35,614 nt of DNA from Phaeoceros laevis (taxonomy: Eukaryota > Anthocerotophyta > Anthocerotopsida > Notothyladales), in assembly GCA_049999765.1 (NCBI GenBank), contig JBNGIQ010009372.1, forward strand, positions 62,434 through 98,047. Reading direction: 5' to 3'. Shown here piece after piece: positions 1 through 12,213 of this stretch. The notes beneath the pieces are model-generated. The model saw only the letters and a list, made by a program, of their open reading frames with translations, had not been told where the DNA came from and ran no database searches. Each line of letters starts with the position of its first letter. The stretch's first letter is position 1. The translations under genes were made by a program, and so were the position numbers.

Positions 1-163
1 GCACTATGCTTCTTTTTTTATGGGGAAGAATAAGTTAAAGGGAAAGTGTGCTAAAGTAGTGCATGATAAATAGATTTTATTGAATGATGAGAAGTAACAA
101 TAAACAAATTTATTAATAGCGGCGATCACGGTGGCGTGTGGCTATGGCAGGTATTGGGCTAAA

Positions 164-500
164 CACCATTAAGGGACTCAATGCTCAGCCGTCCCGGCCG
201 GACGGGTTGTCCGTCAGTGCCCTTTGATGGACCAGCCGTCCCGGCCCGACGGGGACTTAAAGAGGTGGTCGTGATCGCGGCCGTGGCCAACTCCAAATGC
301 GCCGTCGCCCGCNNNNNNNNNNNNNNNNNNNNNNNNNNNNNNNNNNNNNNNNNNNNNNNNNNNNNNNNNNNNNNNNNNNNNNNNNNNNNNNNNNNNNNNN
401 NNNNNNNNNNNNGGACAACCCATGGCACGCTCAAGGCCAACTCGGACTTGGCTGTGACCTGGTCCCGACGGCTGAGGATCGAGTCCCTCTATTGGAATCC
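164..500. mobile_element. MITE-like element with terminal inverted repeats (interrupted by gap)
   Basis: The left end (about 164-198) and the reverse complement of the right end (about 463-500) match closely. Both read GGGACTC, then A/G AT, then G/C, then CTCAGCCGTC, followed by a G/C-rich stretch, and the similarity continues outward a few bases (CCATTA against CCAATA). Inside lie further GC-rich palindromic pieces: the string AGCCGTCCCGGCC occurs at 186 and again at 232. A 100-N gap (313-412) hides the centre. No transposase-like frame is visible, so a non-autonomous DNA element is the simplest reading. Target-site duplications were not identified, so the ends are approximate. Confidence 0.5.
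313..412. other. Assembly gap (100 N)
   Basis: A run of 100 N inside the inverted-repeat element. The round length suggests a placeholder rather than a measured distance. Reading frames spanning it are artefacts. Confidence 0.99.
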
Positions 501-1334
501 TCTAGTGAGCCGGTCATTTAGGTGTCAATTGTGTCTTCATTTGCTTACACACAAATATGATGCCTGATTTTCATGTAGGTTGAGGCCCAAGGTGAAGAGT
601 ATGAAAGTGATGGGTGAAAAAGAGAGATGCTCTTTCTACTGCTACATAGATGTGTGTCTTTTATATGATATTATATTGGTTTAGGTTTCTTTATACTTGT
701 TGACATTTACATGTTTCAAATTTTATATTTCACACCATGTAATTTGAAAATTTTGGTGTCACGCGCATGTAACCCTAAACCCCGCATACAAGAGCCACTT
801 TAGAAGGTCCATGTAATTGCATATGTAATTACATGTGTAAAATGTAACGATGCAACGTGCACAAGCCTATCCCCACTCAGCACATTCTTCGGTACGTAGC
901 TTCCCCGCACGAGCAGCAAAACGATGTCCGCTCGGCCGCCCATTTGCATCGGCAATCACTTGCTCTTCATGGACTCATCGACTTCCGCGATAAAAGCACT
1001 GCACTAGCTACACGTAAATCCGCAAGGGCCAATTCCGTGCACATCTGCGGCAGTGATCAGACACAATTTCACACAAAGCGCACAACAAGCTGAGGACACG
1101 CGTACCCAGAGGCACGGAATGGGACAAAGATGGGATGATGAACTTACTAACGGCCAGGCGCCGCGGCAACCAGGAGCATCCTCAGGACTCAGGAACCAAG
1201 CGCTGGACACGTGGAGGTGAGCCTTGGCAGCGTAGCTAGCGCCAGGAGGGCAATGATCGTACTGAGCAAAAATTGAGCCACGTAGGTACACCTTGGTAGA
1301 CCTCTAGTTCTTGCGTACTCGTAACAAAACCGCG
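501..1334. other. Gene-free stretch downstream of TDP1
   Basis: No convincing coding region on either strand. The first half is AT-rich. A telomere-repeat-like string (AACCCTAAACCC) sits at 771-782. The part next to 1335 should include the 3' untranslated region of the minus-strand TDP1 gene. Open frames here lack family similarity and look like chance. Confidence 0.6.
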
Positions 1335-4300
1335 TTACTCGGTGTAGAGCTGCACCGATCGCGGCCAACGTTGTCCATATACGTCGGGTTCTTGGTACTG
1401 CCTGTCCCAAGACCATGCCACATCTGCACAGCACAGAGAACCAACCATCAGATGCTTGCTGGCAACAATTGGGAGCGAAGGGAAGGACACAGTGAGCCAC
1501 CTTTAGAGTCATAGCTTGCTGGCGGGATACTGTATGGCAACGGCAATTGGACGCTTCGGCCAGATTTGTTGTCTTCCCCTTTCCATTCTGATGTGACAAA
1601 TCTAATGTCTTTCTCATCTGCTATTCCCTCCTGGTTGCTAGCATTGTGGCGTGTAGACGATTCACCTCGACATTCAGAGTCCTGCCACAGGCAACAGAGG
1701 GATTTTCTCAGTTGTTGCAACACCAGACGTCCAAGCAAAGAGAACCTCATCTCTGCTAATTTTCACCAGTCTGTGGGCTTTTTACCTTTGAGTCCGTGCA
1801 TGAGAAGGACTCAGCACTGAGGTTATGTGCCAAGGACGGCACAAAGCAGACTCCAAGCTGCACCAAAGTCCACATCACATTCTCAAAATGGCCCATGACG
1901 ATAGACTGTGAGACAAGGAGGTAGTGCTTACTACCTCATAAGAGCGAATCATTAGTTGGCTTGCATTTTTCTGTAGAGCTCCCCAAGCTGCCTTGCTCAG
2001 ATTGGAGGACGTTAGGAGCAACCACCTATTCGGTCAGCAAGAAAGATGTTCATCGTCGAGACACAACAAAGTAGTAACGCTTGCTTTGTAACAAAATCCA
2101 AACAATATGCCTTGACCTGCAAGTCTGTCGCAGAAGCAAAACAAGCTTAAAGCAGGACAGAGCGGACAACGAAGTTGATATACTCACGCGATACTTATCC
2201 CTCTGTAGCGAACAAAGGTCTTGATGTGGGGCATTGCACGGCTGTACAGGCAGTTAAGGGATGGTTACGCTATCTGCCGTCAGATGCAAAACTGCACAGC
2301 AACCTATTCCAACCTGTGCCGACCTTCTACCAGAGTGATCTGCTTGCCAGCGGGCCCAATATTTCTGCAAAAAGTTCTTCTGGACATTCTTCATAGGACT
2401 TGGCAACGCATTACCTGCAGCATAGCCCTGACCAGAATACAGAATGAGAATCGAAACTCATAAAAGCGATCACTCTGCGACAAACTAGATTTTTCTGAAA
2501 TCCTCAATTAATTGTTGATTTACCTCAAGCGATAAGCGGACATCCTCCACGGTTGGCCACACCATCTGCACATTCCCTGGGCCCAATGGACGGCTGTCTT
2601 GGGAGATTCCAGCAGAGACAGATGAAGAAAACTCAGACAGCCATTTCTCATCAAGGGAGCCCAGTGAAGAAAACTGTCGTGCCAAACAAAGACCATCTCA
2701 GCAATACGAAACAAGACAGGAAGGATTGTTCTTCCGGGGAGACGTATCCTCTCTGGGGTACACCTCAGGAAAGAACCAGACCTGATAGACAACGGGTGAC
2801 CCAACAAATTCCTCCCTAAACCGTTCCTCTGCCAATATTGTTCGAAGCTTCATATGACCCCACTTCGACAAATTGCGCCCATTATGATAACCAGGGACAG
2901 AAGCAACAAGTCGCACCTTCCAAGATGCACTGTCAGTTACCTCCTGTTTGGATCATGTGCATGAAGCTAGTCTAATCGGCCAACGAGTGAGTTAGAAAAA
3001 AACACGTGGCAGCACTTACAGAAGCATTCGTGTAATCAAATTTTCGGAAATATGCAGCATTGACTTGGATCTCCCCTTGCCCTGGCACCATAGCTTTACA
3101 TCCAGACCACTAGCAGTGTATACACCAGTAAGTGATAGACAGAATTTCTCAAGAAGTAACCACCTTAACAACAGAACGACATGAGAACTTACTTTTAAAG
3201 CCACAAGGTACTCCACCAGTTCATTTTCAAAAACTGATCCTTTCCCTGAACCTGTGTTACTTTTCAAAGGGAAGTCCTGCATCCACAGACCCTGTGCCTT
3301 GTTGTTCCAATCAACATGTATCAGATTGGCTGTGTGTATGATGATGCGCACACCAGTGCGGTAAATCAGGAACATAGCTTTTGAGTGGTGTGTTCCATAC
3401 GAAATCGGCAGTGGAGGATTGTACAACATCCAGTTAGGAGGTTTGTGGGCCTGCAAAGTACACAGAAGAAAATTTTTTTAACAGTACTGTTTGATTTGAA
3501 CCTGCAAGAGACAACTGCTAGTCGGGAATTTGCTGTAGAAGAAAGCGATGATGCTCAAGACTCCCACTAAGGATTCAAAAATCAGCCATGCCTGTAGGTG
3601 CTCCAACGAACCTCCGCTTTCTCCATGAAAAATCACAACCTTGGGAACCTTTCCAAGCATAGGACATGCTGGCAGCACAACGGGAAAGAAACATAAGAAG
3701 ATTGACTTCGTCCGGCAGGGGTCGAAGCATCCAGCAAACTCTGAGACCTAAGCTATGAGTGTAATAAATTTGCTCACACTCTGCTCGCTCACACTGCTAG
3801 TTCTGCACAGGTTGCAGGACAGAAGGGATGCTGTCAGCTATGTGCTACCTGACGCCACTCACGGGCGGTTTTGGAACATACCAGATAATAACCACTGAAC
3901 ATCCACCATGTAGTTTGAGATAAGTGCCACCTGTACATCACCCTGCAAGATGCAAAACCGTCTTACAAGATGCCGGTGAATGCTAGAACGGGCATACAGT
4001 TGCTATGTAGATGAACGAATTGACCGCAATAGAGCAGGTTACCGGCCTGCACAACATCACGGATGGTCACACATCCGGAGTTTGCCCATCCAGGAAGCTG
4101 GCCAACGCGCAACAGTTTAAAAGTCGACACCTGGTTAGGCGTTGTAAAGTTGGCTGGCTCTGCTGTGTATCTCTCATGATTACTAAGAACAGAGTTGAAA
4201 GATGACGTCCTCTTCCCTCGTTCTAGCTCTGAAGCATTTTCCTCCTCCTCCTGCTGAAATACGCTCGTATCATACATTGAACGGAAACGTAGCTTGCTTC

Positions 4301-4447
4301 AAGTATGACAAAACTGGCAAGCTCAAACAATTCTCCAAGGGCGGCCAGCAGGTTGTCATGAATTTCCACCTGTAGACTGCGCGCAAAGGCTTCGTCTTCG
4401 GATATCTGCCTCTTCCTCTTCCTGTCTAGCTCCTCCTTGTCATCCAT
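1335..4447 (-). CDS. TDP1: Tyrosyl-DNA phosphodiesterase 1 (14 exons)
   Basis: Nuclear repair enzyme of the phospholipase D superfamily; it hydrolyses the 3'-phosphotyrosyl bond left by stalled topoisomerase I. Exons (minus strand): 4447-4370, 4253-4047, 3942-3882, 3668-3592, 3450-3193, 3109-3020, 2916-2782, 2673-2524, 2427-2324, 2241-2188, 2025-1935, 1857-1786, 1681-1501, 1423-1335, giving 548 aa. Phases agree throughout. The first HKD-type motif is THHSK (His163/Lys165), followed by [13 protein letters not shown]; the second is MPHIKTF (His392/Lys394), followed by [24 protein letters not shown] and [12 protein letters not shown] are also typical. Alignment to homologues puts the ends of exons 2 and 4 at CAG|GC, so those two introns appear to be GC-AG. 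I chose the ATG at 4447; the frame stays open upstream without another ATG. The N-terminus is short, with an acidic DEAFARSLQ stretch and no FHA domain. Confidence 0.96.
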
Positions 4448-4951
4448 CAGCTGAAGCCGACGTGATAGTAGTTTAAGGCTTTCGATGACCCTTACTAGCG
4501 GCGACTTGAAGGCTCCGAAGGCTCCGAGGGCCAAGGTGGAAACGTTACTAGTGAAATGACTTCGCAGGCGTGCAAACCTGACTAAGCCTAGCTGTTCGCG
4601 AGATAGTTGATTTGTGAAGCTCGTTTCAGAAACGATCGTGTGCTGCTATAGCCTATGTTGGTGTTGGAAAATCGGGGCATATGGTCGTGACCCTGATATT
4701 GGAGCTGAAGTGTCGGCTTCCGGTTGGAGATTCCTTACATCACTTCCTTGGCGACTGGGTGGTCAACTGGCTCTGTGGTATGACAGGGCAGTCACCTGAA
4801 AGTAGAAGCTGCTGGTGGTCCGGGGAGGATGAACAGATCGGAGGATGGGCACCTGTGAATTGAGCAGAATTGGGCAATGTGCATCTCTGTATTCGCTTAG
4901 GCCAGCGACGAAGATCTCAGTTCCAGTCGCCATCTAGAGATTGTGCGAATT
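4448..4951. promoter_or_regulatory. Shared head-to-head promoter region of TDP1 and TASH3
   Basis: The ATG of TDP1 (minus, 4447) and the ATG of TASH3 (plus, 4952) face away from each other with 504 bp between them. This space must hold both 5' untranslated regions and both core promoters. I saw no clear TATA box and no coding similarity on either strand, including no FHA-domain exon for TDP1. Bidirectional use is inferred from geometry only. Confidence 0.6.
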
Positions 4952-7900
4952 ATGGCCTCCCAGGATGGCTCAGGCGGGAGTCTCATGGATCTTATGACCT
5001 CAGACGTCCCGCCTTCTTCAGGAGGTTTTACTTCTGGACTGCCTTCTCCTGTTGGTAAGGGTGTTGACCGGAAAGGTAGAAAAGTGGGCTTAATCTCAGT
5101 CCCAGAAGCCTCTGTGTCTCCTGCCAAGGTGGTGTCACCTGTTGCAACGGGATTTGGTCCCCTGAAGCAAAAAAAGAAGGTATTGGCAATCGACCCGAAC
5201 GCCACCCCGACTTGCCTTCTGGTTGTTATGTAAGCACATTGTAGAGATTTGTCCAATTGCCTTCATGACTCTATGTGTCGATTTGGAGCAGCCTCTGTCA
5301 TATTCCCAGCTTGCAAGAAGTCTTCACGAACTAGCAGCCAGTGCTGACCAGGTGCTTTGCCTACACTCGGTCATCACAGCTTGTGACAGCATTTTGGCCC
5401 TCGCAAGGATTTTTCTGACTTTCAGCGTTCTGCTGTGCACAATGCAGAAAAGCTCACAGAAGCAGCTTATACACCATGTGTTTCCAAAGCTGGCTGTTTA
5501 TAGCTCAGTGGATCCATCTCTGGCTCCATCGTTGTTAATGGTATTGCTTGCTAAAACCACCTCCATGCTATCGTCAGCAACCACGTCTTGACACCTCAAT
5601 GGTGGCTCACTGGTCTGTAGTACATTAGATGGCGGTGACAGTACACGGGCAGTAACTTAATTATATGGTGGAATCACTGCAGTTGACGTTTACTCTGTTG
5701 ACTTTGTCCGCAGCTCGAGGAACAAGCTGAGGAGACTCAGGTTCAGCGGTATTGCTTCTATTACCTGGCACGTATTCTAGCTGAAAGTGGTGCAGAGGGT
5801 GGAACTCCAGGAGGTGGAATACCGACTCCAAATTGGGATGCGCTTGCGGAGGTCAATGTGGCTGGAGGTGTCACTAGAGCTGATGTTGTGCCACTTATTC
5901 TCTCAAAACTTAGTATTGAAGCTGCAAATGCCGATAATGCAGGCAAGTACACTTCTATTTCGAGTGCCCTCTTGTTTCACATTTTAATCTGGGTCTTACA
6001 GGTGCAACTAACCTTGGAGTACTTCCAGCTCAGTCGTGTAGTATATAGTCTCTTTGGATCTGAATGTTATAGTAGGACAAATGTTGAAACTTCTCATGAT
6101 TGGCACTCGTCTCCCTATGCAGTTCATGCCCGTCGTATTGCTGCTTTAAAAGCCCTAAGCTATGCGCCAACTGATAGCACAGATGTTCTCGACAAGCTCT
6201 ATGAGATTGTCTTTGGAATTTTGAACAAGGTCATTGTATACAAGTTGCCTCAAGATGGAGATCTTCAAACAGCAATGTTCTTCTTTCCAAAGATATGTTG
6301 GTGTCGCCTATTGAAATAACCTTTGGCGTCTTCAGGTCGCAGATACTGGGAAAGTTAGAAGAAAGAAAGGCATGTTCGGCAGGCAGACTGTAGACAAAGA
6401 GGTATTTCCCCCTTGAGTGTTTACGATGGTGTTACACCTGCACCTTGATATTAACGCTTTGCTGTCTGCATTTGCAGTCTGCAATCAGAAGCAACTTACA
6501 ATCAGCTGCCCTGAGTGCTCTCAGGAGGTTGCCGCTGGACTCAGGAAATCCAGCCTTTCTGCACCGGTCTGTCCAGGGGTAAGCTTTTTTTCTGTGTCAG
6601 ATGTAAGCCTCTGTTGCCACTTTTGAATGGCTCGTATGGTCACCTGTATTGAGATGTTGTCGTGTAATGCGATCCACAGAATATCATGTGCTGATCCCGT
6701 AGGCGTCAGGCATGCCTTAGCAATGGTCTGTGATTTGGCTCTTCGAGACCCATATGCTGTTGCAATGGCTGTAGGTAATACATGTTCTTTTGCTGACATA
6801 AATAGTGGTTTTCCTTCTGTGCAATGTTGGAGACTATTTTTTCCTTTAATTCGCCACATTGGCAACTATCAACTTCTGTGTATACTATGTGGACTGCTGT
6901 CGGAGTGTTGCTGAAGTGGTGCCTGATCGAGCCCGTCTGATCGAGCCTATCTGATCTTGGTGTTCTGTTTTTTTTCTCTGGCTGCAGCCAAGTTGTCGCT
7001 TGCAGGTGGTAAGTATTCTGAGCTTATCATAATATGAGTCTGCTGGCAACCGTCACTATGTTTCAAGATGATTTCATGCAGGAGCAGGACTTTTGCGGGC
7101 AAGGAATTTGACAGTTATTCAGATCAGTCTGTCTCATATGTCCTTGTCTGCCTAGGTTCTCTGCAAGAGGTTCTGCACATTCATGATGTGATGTCACGGG
7201 TTTATTTGGCACGTCTTTGTTATACGCTCGCAAGGGCAGCTGTGCTCGACGGTATGCAAATTCAGCACACCTAAGTTCATATTTTCGGCTTGCTTGCCAT
7301 TCAAGGCTAGATTTTGGACGTAATGATGCAGTGAGCTGATGTTATTCTGTACTCCGGTGCAACCAGTTCAGGCTGATGACTGTGCACTATATGAAGAATA
7401 ACTCTGCCAATGGGATTGTTGTTCCAGAAAGACCGGATTTAAAGTCTCAGTTCACTACAATCCTGTATCAGCTTTTACTGGATCCCAGCGAAAGGGTCTG
7501 CTTTGAGGCAATCCATTGCATTGTGGGAAAGTTTGACAATGCCGAAAGGTTTGTGCCAGTTTAGCAGATCTCATGGTTTATAGTCTGAAATAAAGTGGAG
7601 GTATAGTCTCGACTAATTGTCTGATTTTGATATTGTAATCCTCAGCTTTCCATAGCTCCTTGTTTCTTGCCTGCAATTGACATGCATGACCAATCTTATG
7701 CTAAGCCGTGGTGCTATACTTCACAGTTCTGAAGACCGTGCTGCAGGGTGGGGGCTGTTGACGACTGCAGTGCTGAAATTTCCTGAAATATCTGCAACAA
7801 TGAGGGGTGCTGCAGGAGGTGCAAACAAAGATAGTGGCACTGGGAAGGATGGAATGCCCCCGAAGATTCCAAAAGATCGACCTGCTCCCAGGCCACGTCG

Positions 7901-10900
7901 CCCACAACGACTTATTAAAGTTGTTATGAGGAGGTACGTCCATTCACATCGTGAGAGAGAAATACTGGCATGGAGTTGATGTCACCTCTTTCCGAATCCA
8001 TTCCTACTGTCAGTCTATGTCTGAAGGGGCTTACTGTTAAGTCTCGGTCAAACCCACAGCTGTATCAAGTTAGCTATCTCTTGCAGCAGGTTTGATGTGA
8101 TTGTGTCCGACCCACAGGCTAGAGGCAGCTCTACGAAGCCATTCGAGACCAGTGCTTCATGCAGCAGTACGAACTGTACAGGAACTAGGCAAAAGTCGTG
8201 CAGCTGCAGCTGCAACAGGGCAGTATGCTGTCGATGAAGACCAGTCCCTGGACGCTTATGAAAATGGAGCTATCGAAACTATTGAACCACATGATGATGC
8301 TGATGGTATTTCTGCTTAACTGTAAAACATACTTTTTGCTATTCGTTTTACAGTTCCCACTTTGTGGTTCTGTGTTCTGGTTGAACACAGTCCTGCTGGT
8401 GATATTCTTCCTAAACTTTTCTCACTTCTTACAGTTGGACGAGCGAAAGGTGCCCTTCCTAAGGAGTCTATAGTGGATATGCTTTCTGCACTGATGGAGG
8501 CAGTGCGGACCACAGTTGCTTGTGAATGTGTCTACGTACGAGCTGCAGCTATTAAGGCAATGATCTGGATGCAAAGTCCATATGATTCAGTCGACGAACT
8601 GAAGGCAATCATAGATGGAGAGCTCTCTGATCCCTCGTGGCCTGCCTCCTTACTCAATGATATACTGCTGTCGCTTCACGCCCGCTTCAAAGTGAGTGGC
8701 TGAAGCATTCCAGAGATACCCGCAGGGACATCGGAAGCATTCCCAAACTCTATGTTTGACAATGTCCACCACTTTGTTAACCCAAGTTCTCAACGGTTGC
8801 AGGCCACACCAGGCATGGCTGTCATCTTACTTGACATTTCACGACTTTTTGCAACGAAAGCTCCGGGTAAAATGGACTCTGACGTGCTGCAGCTTCTGTG
8901 GAAGGTATAATCTATTTGAACATTACCTTCATAGAGTCGTACTAGTAGTTCAGATCCTGCTCAAGGAGATAACACAGTTCCCAAAACATTTTTGTGTTTG
9001 TGAACACGCTGCAGTACTCATCTTCACTATGACAATATTTGCTCTCGATGTGTACAGACATGCCTAGTAGGTTGTGGACCTGAAGGCAAACATACCGCAC
9101 TTGAGGCTGTCACTGTTGTGCTTGATCTTCCTCCCCCTCCCCCTCCAGTGTTAATGACTTCGATGGACAAATCTTCTGCCTCAGATCCAAAATCTGCTAT
9201 TGCACTTCAACGACTTGTCCTAGCAGCTGTAGGCTTCGAATCTTGATGGTACCTTTGCTGTGGTTTCCACATGTAGTGGCAACACTGATTGCCTGCAAAT
9301 GTTTGAACAACAGGTCTGGTTTCTTGGTGAGAATGCAAATTATGCTGCAGCAGAATATGCCTGGGAGTCGAACACTGCACCAGGGACAGCACTGTTAATG
9401 CTGGACCGTGAGAAAATGGTTGCTGCAGCCAGCTCAAGGAATCCGACGCTTGCAGCAGCCATTGCTCGTCTTCAACGCTGTGCTTTTATTAGTAGTTGGG
9501 AGGTATCTCCATGCCACTTACGCTGAAAGGTCTTGTGCCCAAGTTGGAAAGCATATGGCTGACACTCATTTGGCTTTTGTAGGTACGCATTGTGGCTGCC
9601 CAAGCACTGATGACTGTAGCAATCAGGTCTGGAGAACCATATCGTATACAAATATATGAATTCTTGCACGCTTTGGCCCATGGGGGTGCTCAAAGGAAAC
9701 TAAGTGACGTATATGCAAGTAATGGTGAAGACCAGGGTGCCAGTGGAACTGGCCTGACGTCTATTCTCTCTCCAATGCTGAGAGTTTTGGATGAAATGTA
9801 CCAAGGCCAGGATGAATTGATCAAGTAAGGTGTCCCCCATTCCATTAGCGTTCCTAAGATGGATGGCGACAATCTTTGTTGAATTGGAATATGTTCGCAG
9901 GGAAATAAGACGACATGATAATAGCAAGGAGGAATGGACCGATGACGAACTTAAAAAGCTGTATGAGAGACATGAACATCTTCTTGATCTTGTATCTCTG
10001 TTTTGCTTTGTTCCGCGAGCCAAGTACCTTCCCCTTGGACCAATAAGGTGAACCCACAAGATGAAATCAAGTTCTTTTTGCTCTTGTTGAAGCTCACACA
10101 TGCATTGGTACGCATTTATCTGATTTTGTTTTTACGCTTGCTTGAGGTGAAATGCTTGTCCTGTGTGCAGCACAGGGCTTCTCAACATCTATAGAAATCG
10201 GCATCGCATTGATGCTGTCACTGGTTTGAATGATCCAGCGGTTGCGACAGGCATATCTGATCTTCTGCACTTCACCGGGGGGCAAACTGTGTATGCCCCG
10301 GTTGAACAAGAGAAAGTAGAACCAGTTTCACCTTCGCCCTATCAAGATGATGAGCAAGGAGATATATGGTCTCTCACCCCCCCAGGCCTGGACAGAGTAA
10401 GATAGTACACTGCTGGTCTTATGTTTGGATGTTGCACCCCATCCTATGATGATGTGTTGGCATTGGGCGGGCCTGAGTAATACGAGAGTGACTGTCCTGC
10501 AGATTAACGACTATCTAGGTGGTGGTGGCACTGACGCTCCTGAGGTGGAGGATGAAGCTGTGGCAACACAAGAGTCGGTCAGCTATGATGACATGTGGGC
10601 AAAAACACTTTTAGAAGCTTCTGACAGGGAGGTAAGTGATCTGTATGAAACTTTTTGTTGAGTAGGACACATTTCAAGTCCTTCATGGCTTGCGTAGCAC
10701 AGAGGCTTGCAATCACTGATGTTGACCAAGTATCACCTTTTGTGGTACCAACTTGTTATGCAGGATGACGATGGACAATCATCTGGTTCATCTTCTCCTT
10801 CCTCTGTGCGATCCGGATCCACTACAATGTCAGCGTTTGGCAGTTCTCGATATCCGTCTTTGTTTGGAGGCCCACCTGCTGCATCTTCCGGTGGAAACAC

Positions 10901-11790
10901 ACGCCGGGTATGTGCAGCTGAACTTTTTTCTGTAACTTTATTGTTGCATTCCCATGTGATCGATAGTCCTGAAGTAGCCTGTGACACTTAGCTCATAACA
11001 CTTTCATGGAAGATTTCTGGCACCCATTCCCTGACCGATTGAAAGCTAATTTGTCTTGTTCATGCAGGAGGAGAAGCAAACCAATAGCCGACTTTCAAAC
11101 GTGTCAGGGGCTTCCACCCTGCCAACATTTCTAGATTCACCATCCAAGATTGATTCATCAGTAAGTTCTACGTTTGCAAATCTGTGCTTAATGGCTCAGG
11201 ACTAGTGTTTCCGGCCTTTTCAGCAAGATGGAGCTTCTGCTGCCTCTCATGTTCCTCAGCTGAAAGTGGGTCAAATGCCTTGCCTTTCAGGTGGGATCAT
11301 TCAACGCAAGGAGGCCTTTGGACACTGACTTCTCAAACTCTTATGCAAGTCAATCTATGGAATCCTCACCTCAGATTGACGAGGCTCCAGATAGCCCTCA
11401 AGATGATGAAAGAGAGGAATTTGGGGTTGCATTATATGACTTCACCGCTGGAGGCGAGGATGAGGTCCTGATGGGGAAACGCTGTTTGTCTTTGATCTTC
11501 ATGTCCTGTGTTGTTCTACAGTTGTCTGACCCGTTTTGTGATGCACAGATCAATTTAGTGGGTGGAGAAGAATTAGAAATCAAGTACGAGGTTGACGGGT
11601 GGTTTTTTGTAAGTGTTGATAAGCTTCGTAAGGAATTAATTTTCCTGCTTTTCAACAGGAGCCTCAGTAAGTTCTGCACAGGGATTTATCTAAATACTGT
11701 TTGTTTGTGCAGGTGAGGAAAAAGAGACCTGGTAGAGATGGCAAAATCTCTGGACTGGTGCCGGTGACCTATGTTGGGGAGTTGCCGTAG
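4952..11790 (+). CDS. TASH3: TASH3, SH3-domain subunit of the TPLATE/TSET endocytic complex (27 exons)
   Basis: Adaptor-coat subunit at the plasma membrane in plant clathrin-mediated endocytosis. Exons: 4952-5179, 5292-5351, 5448-5540, 5714-5942, 6123-6229, 6336-6401, 6478-6578, 6680-6774, 6988-7008, 7156-7251, 7428-7548, 7727-7933, 8118-8305, 8435-8691, 8803-8904, 9058-9228, 9314-9502, 9583-9824, 9901-10047, 10171-10396, 10503-10631, 10764-10907, 11068-11160, 11224-11265, 11291-11464, 11549-11608, 11713-11790. All phases join, giving 1221 aa (Arabidopsis TASH3 is about 1200). Order: short disordered N-terminus (SLMDLMTSD), a long alpha-solenoid trunk (YSQLARSLHELAAS, PGGGIPTPNWDALA, YQLLLDPSERVCFEAI, KYLPLGPI), an acidic/Ser-rich linker containing SVSYDDMWAKTLLE, and a C-terminal SH3 domain from about residue 1163 (VALYDFTAGGEDE to LVPVTYVGELP). 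Intron 4 is GC-AG (CAG|GCAAGT); exon 9 is only 21 nt. Confidence 0.97.
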
Positions 11791-12213
11791 TGTATCAGGA
11801 ACCTTGTATTTTAAACTTTTCTTTTCCATTTCTTCTGCCATTTTGTGAGGTTACGGTTTCCTCGGAAGAAAGTTCGTTGCAGAAGAGCATTTTTCAAATC
11901 ACTGCCTAAGTACCTCCTACTGGAAGCATCACTTCCGAAGGATTTCATTATGAACAATAGAAGTGCTGGTTTAAACGTAAAAGATGTAGAGAGTACAGTG
12001 GTGGGTAAATTGGACAGTGATTGCAAGGCAGGATCCCCCTCTTGGATTGGACGTCTCCGCCGAGGACAAAGTCTTCATAAAAAAGGGACCTCAGGTTCAT
12101 GCCTCCTTGCCGGAGACGGACATTCAATATCGCAGCAACCAGACGACTACTGGCCAGCTAATGTACAAAAATGTATCATCTTCATCAGGGATTGATGTTC
12201 AGATGAGGCCTGT
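11791..12213. other. Convergent 3' region between TASH3 and FLU
   Basis: The two genes end toward each other with 423 bp between the stop codons, so this stretch should hold both 3' untranslated regions. An open frame of about 116 codons on the plus strand (11845-12195) has no recognisable domain, and its coding look is not convincing. Confidence 0.7.

Noticed and set aside
181-567. Open frame across the first gap (128 codons)
   Set aside because: A third of it is N and the rest is GC-rich inverted-repeat sequence; no domain and several overlapping frames equally open.
857-1093. Plus-strand frame of 78 codons
   Set aside because: No recognisable sequence, no neighbouring exon; lies in the 3' flank of TDP1.
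7068-7155. Extra exon candidate in TASH3 after a TTTCATGCAG acceptor
   Set aside because: It has no usable donor in the needed phase, and joining 7008 directly to 7156 matches the homologue without it.
11845-12195. Plus-strand frame of 116 codons after TASH3
   Set aside because: TASH3 already ends with a complete SH3 domain at 11790; this sits in the convergent 3' regions and shows no domain.
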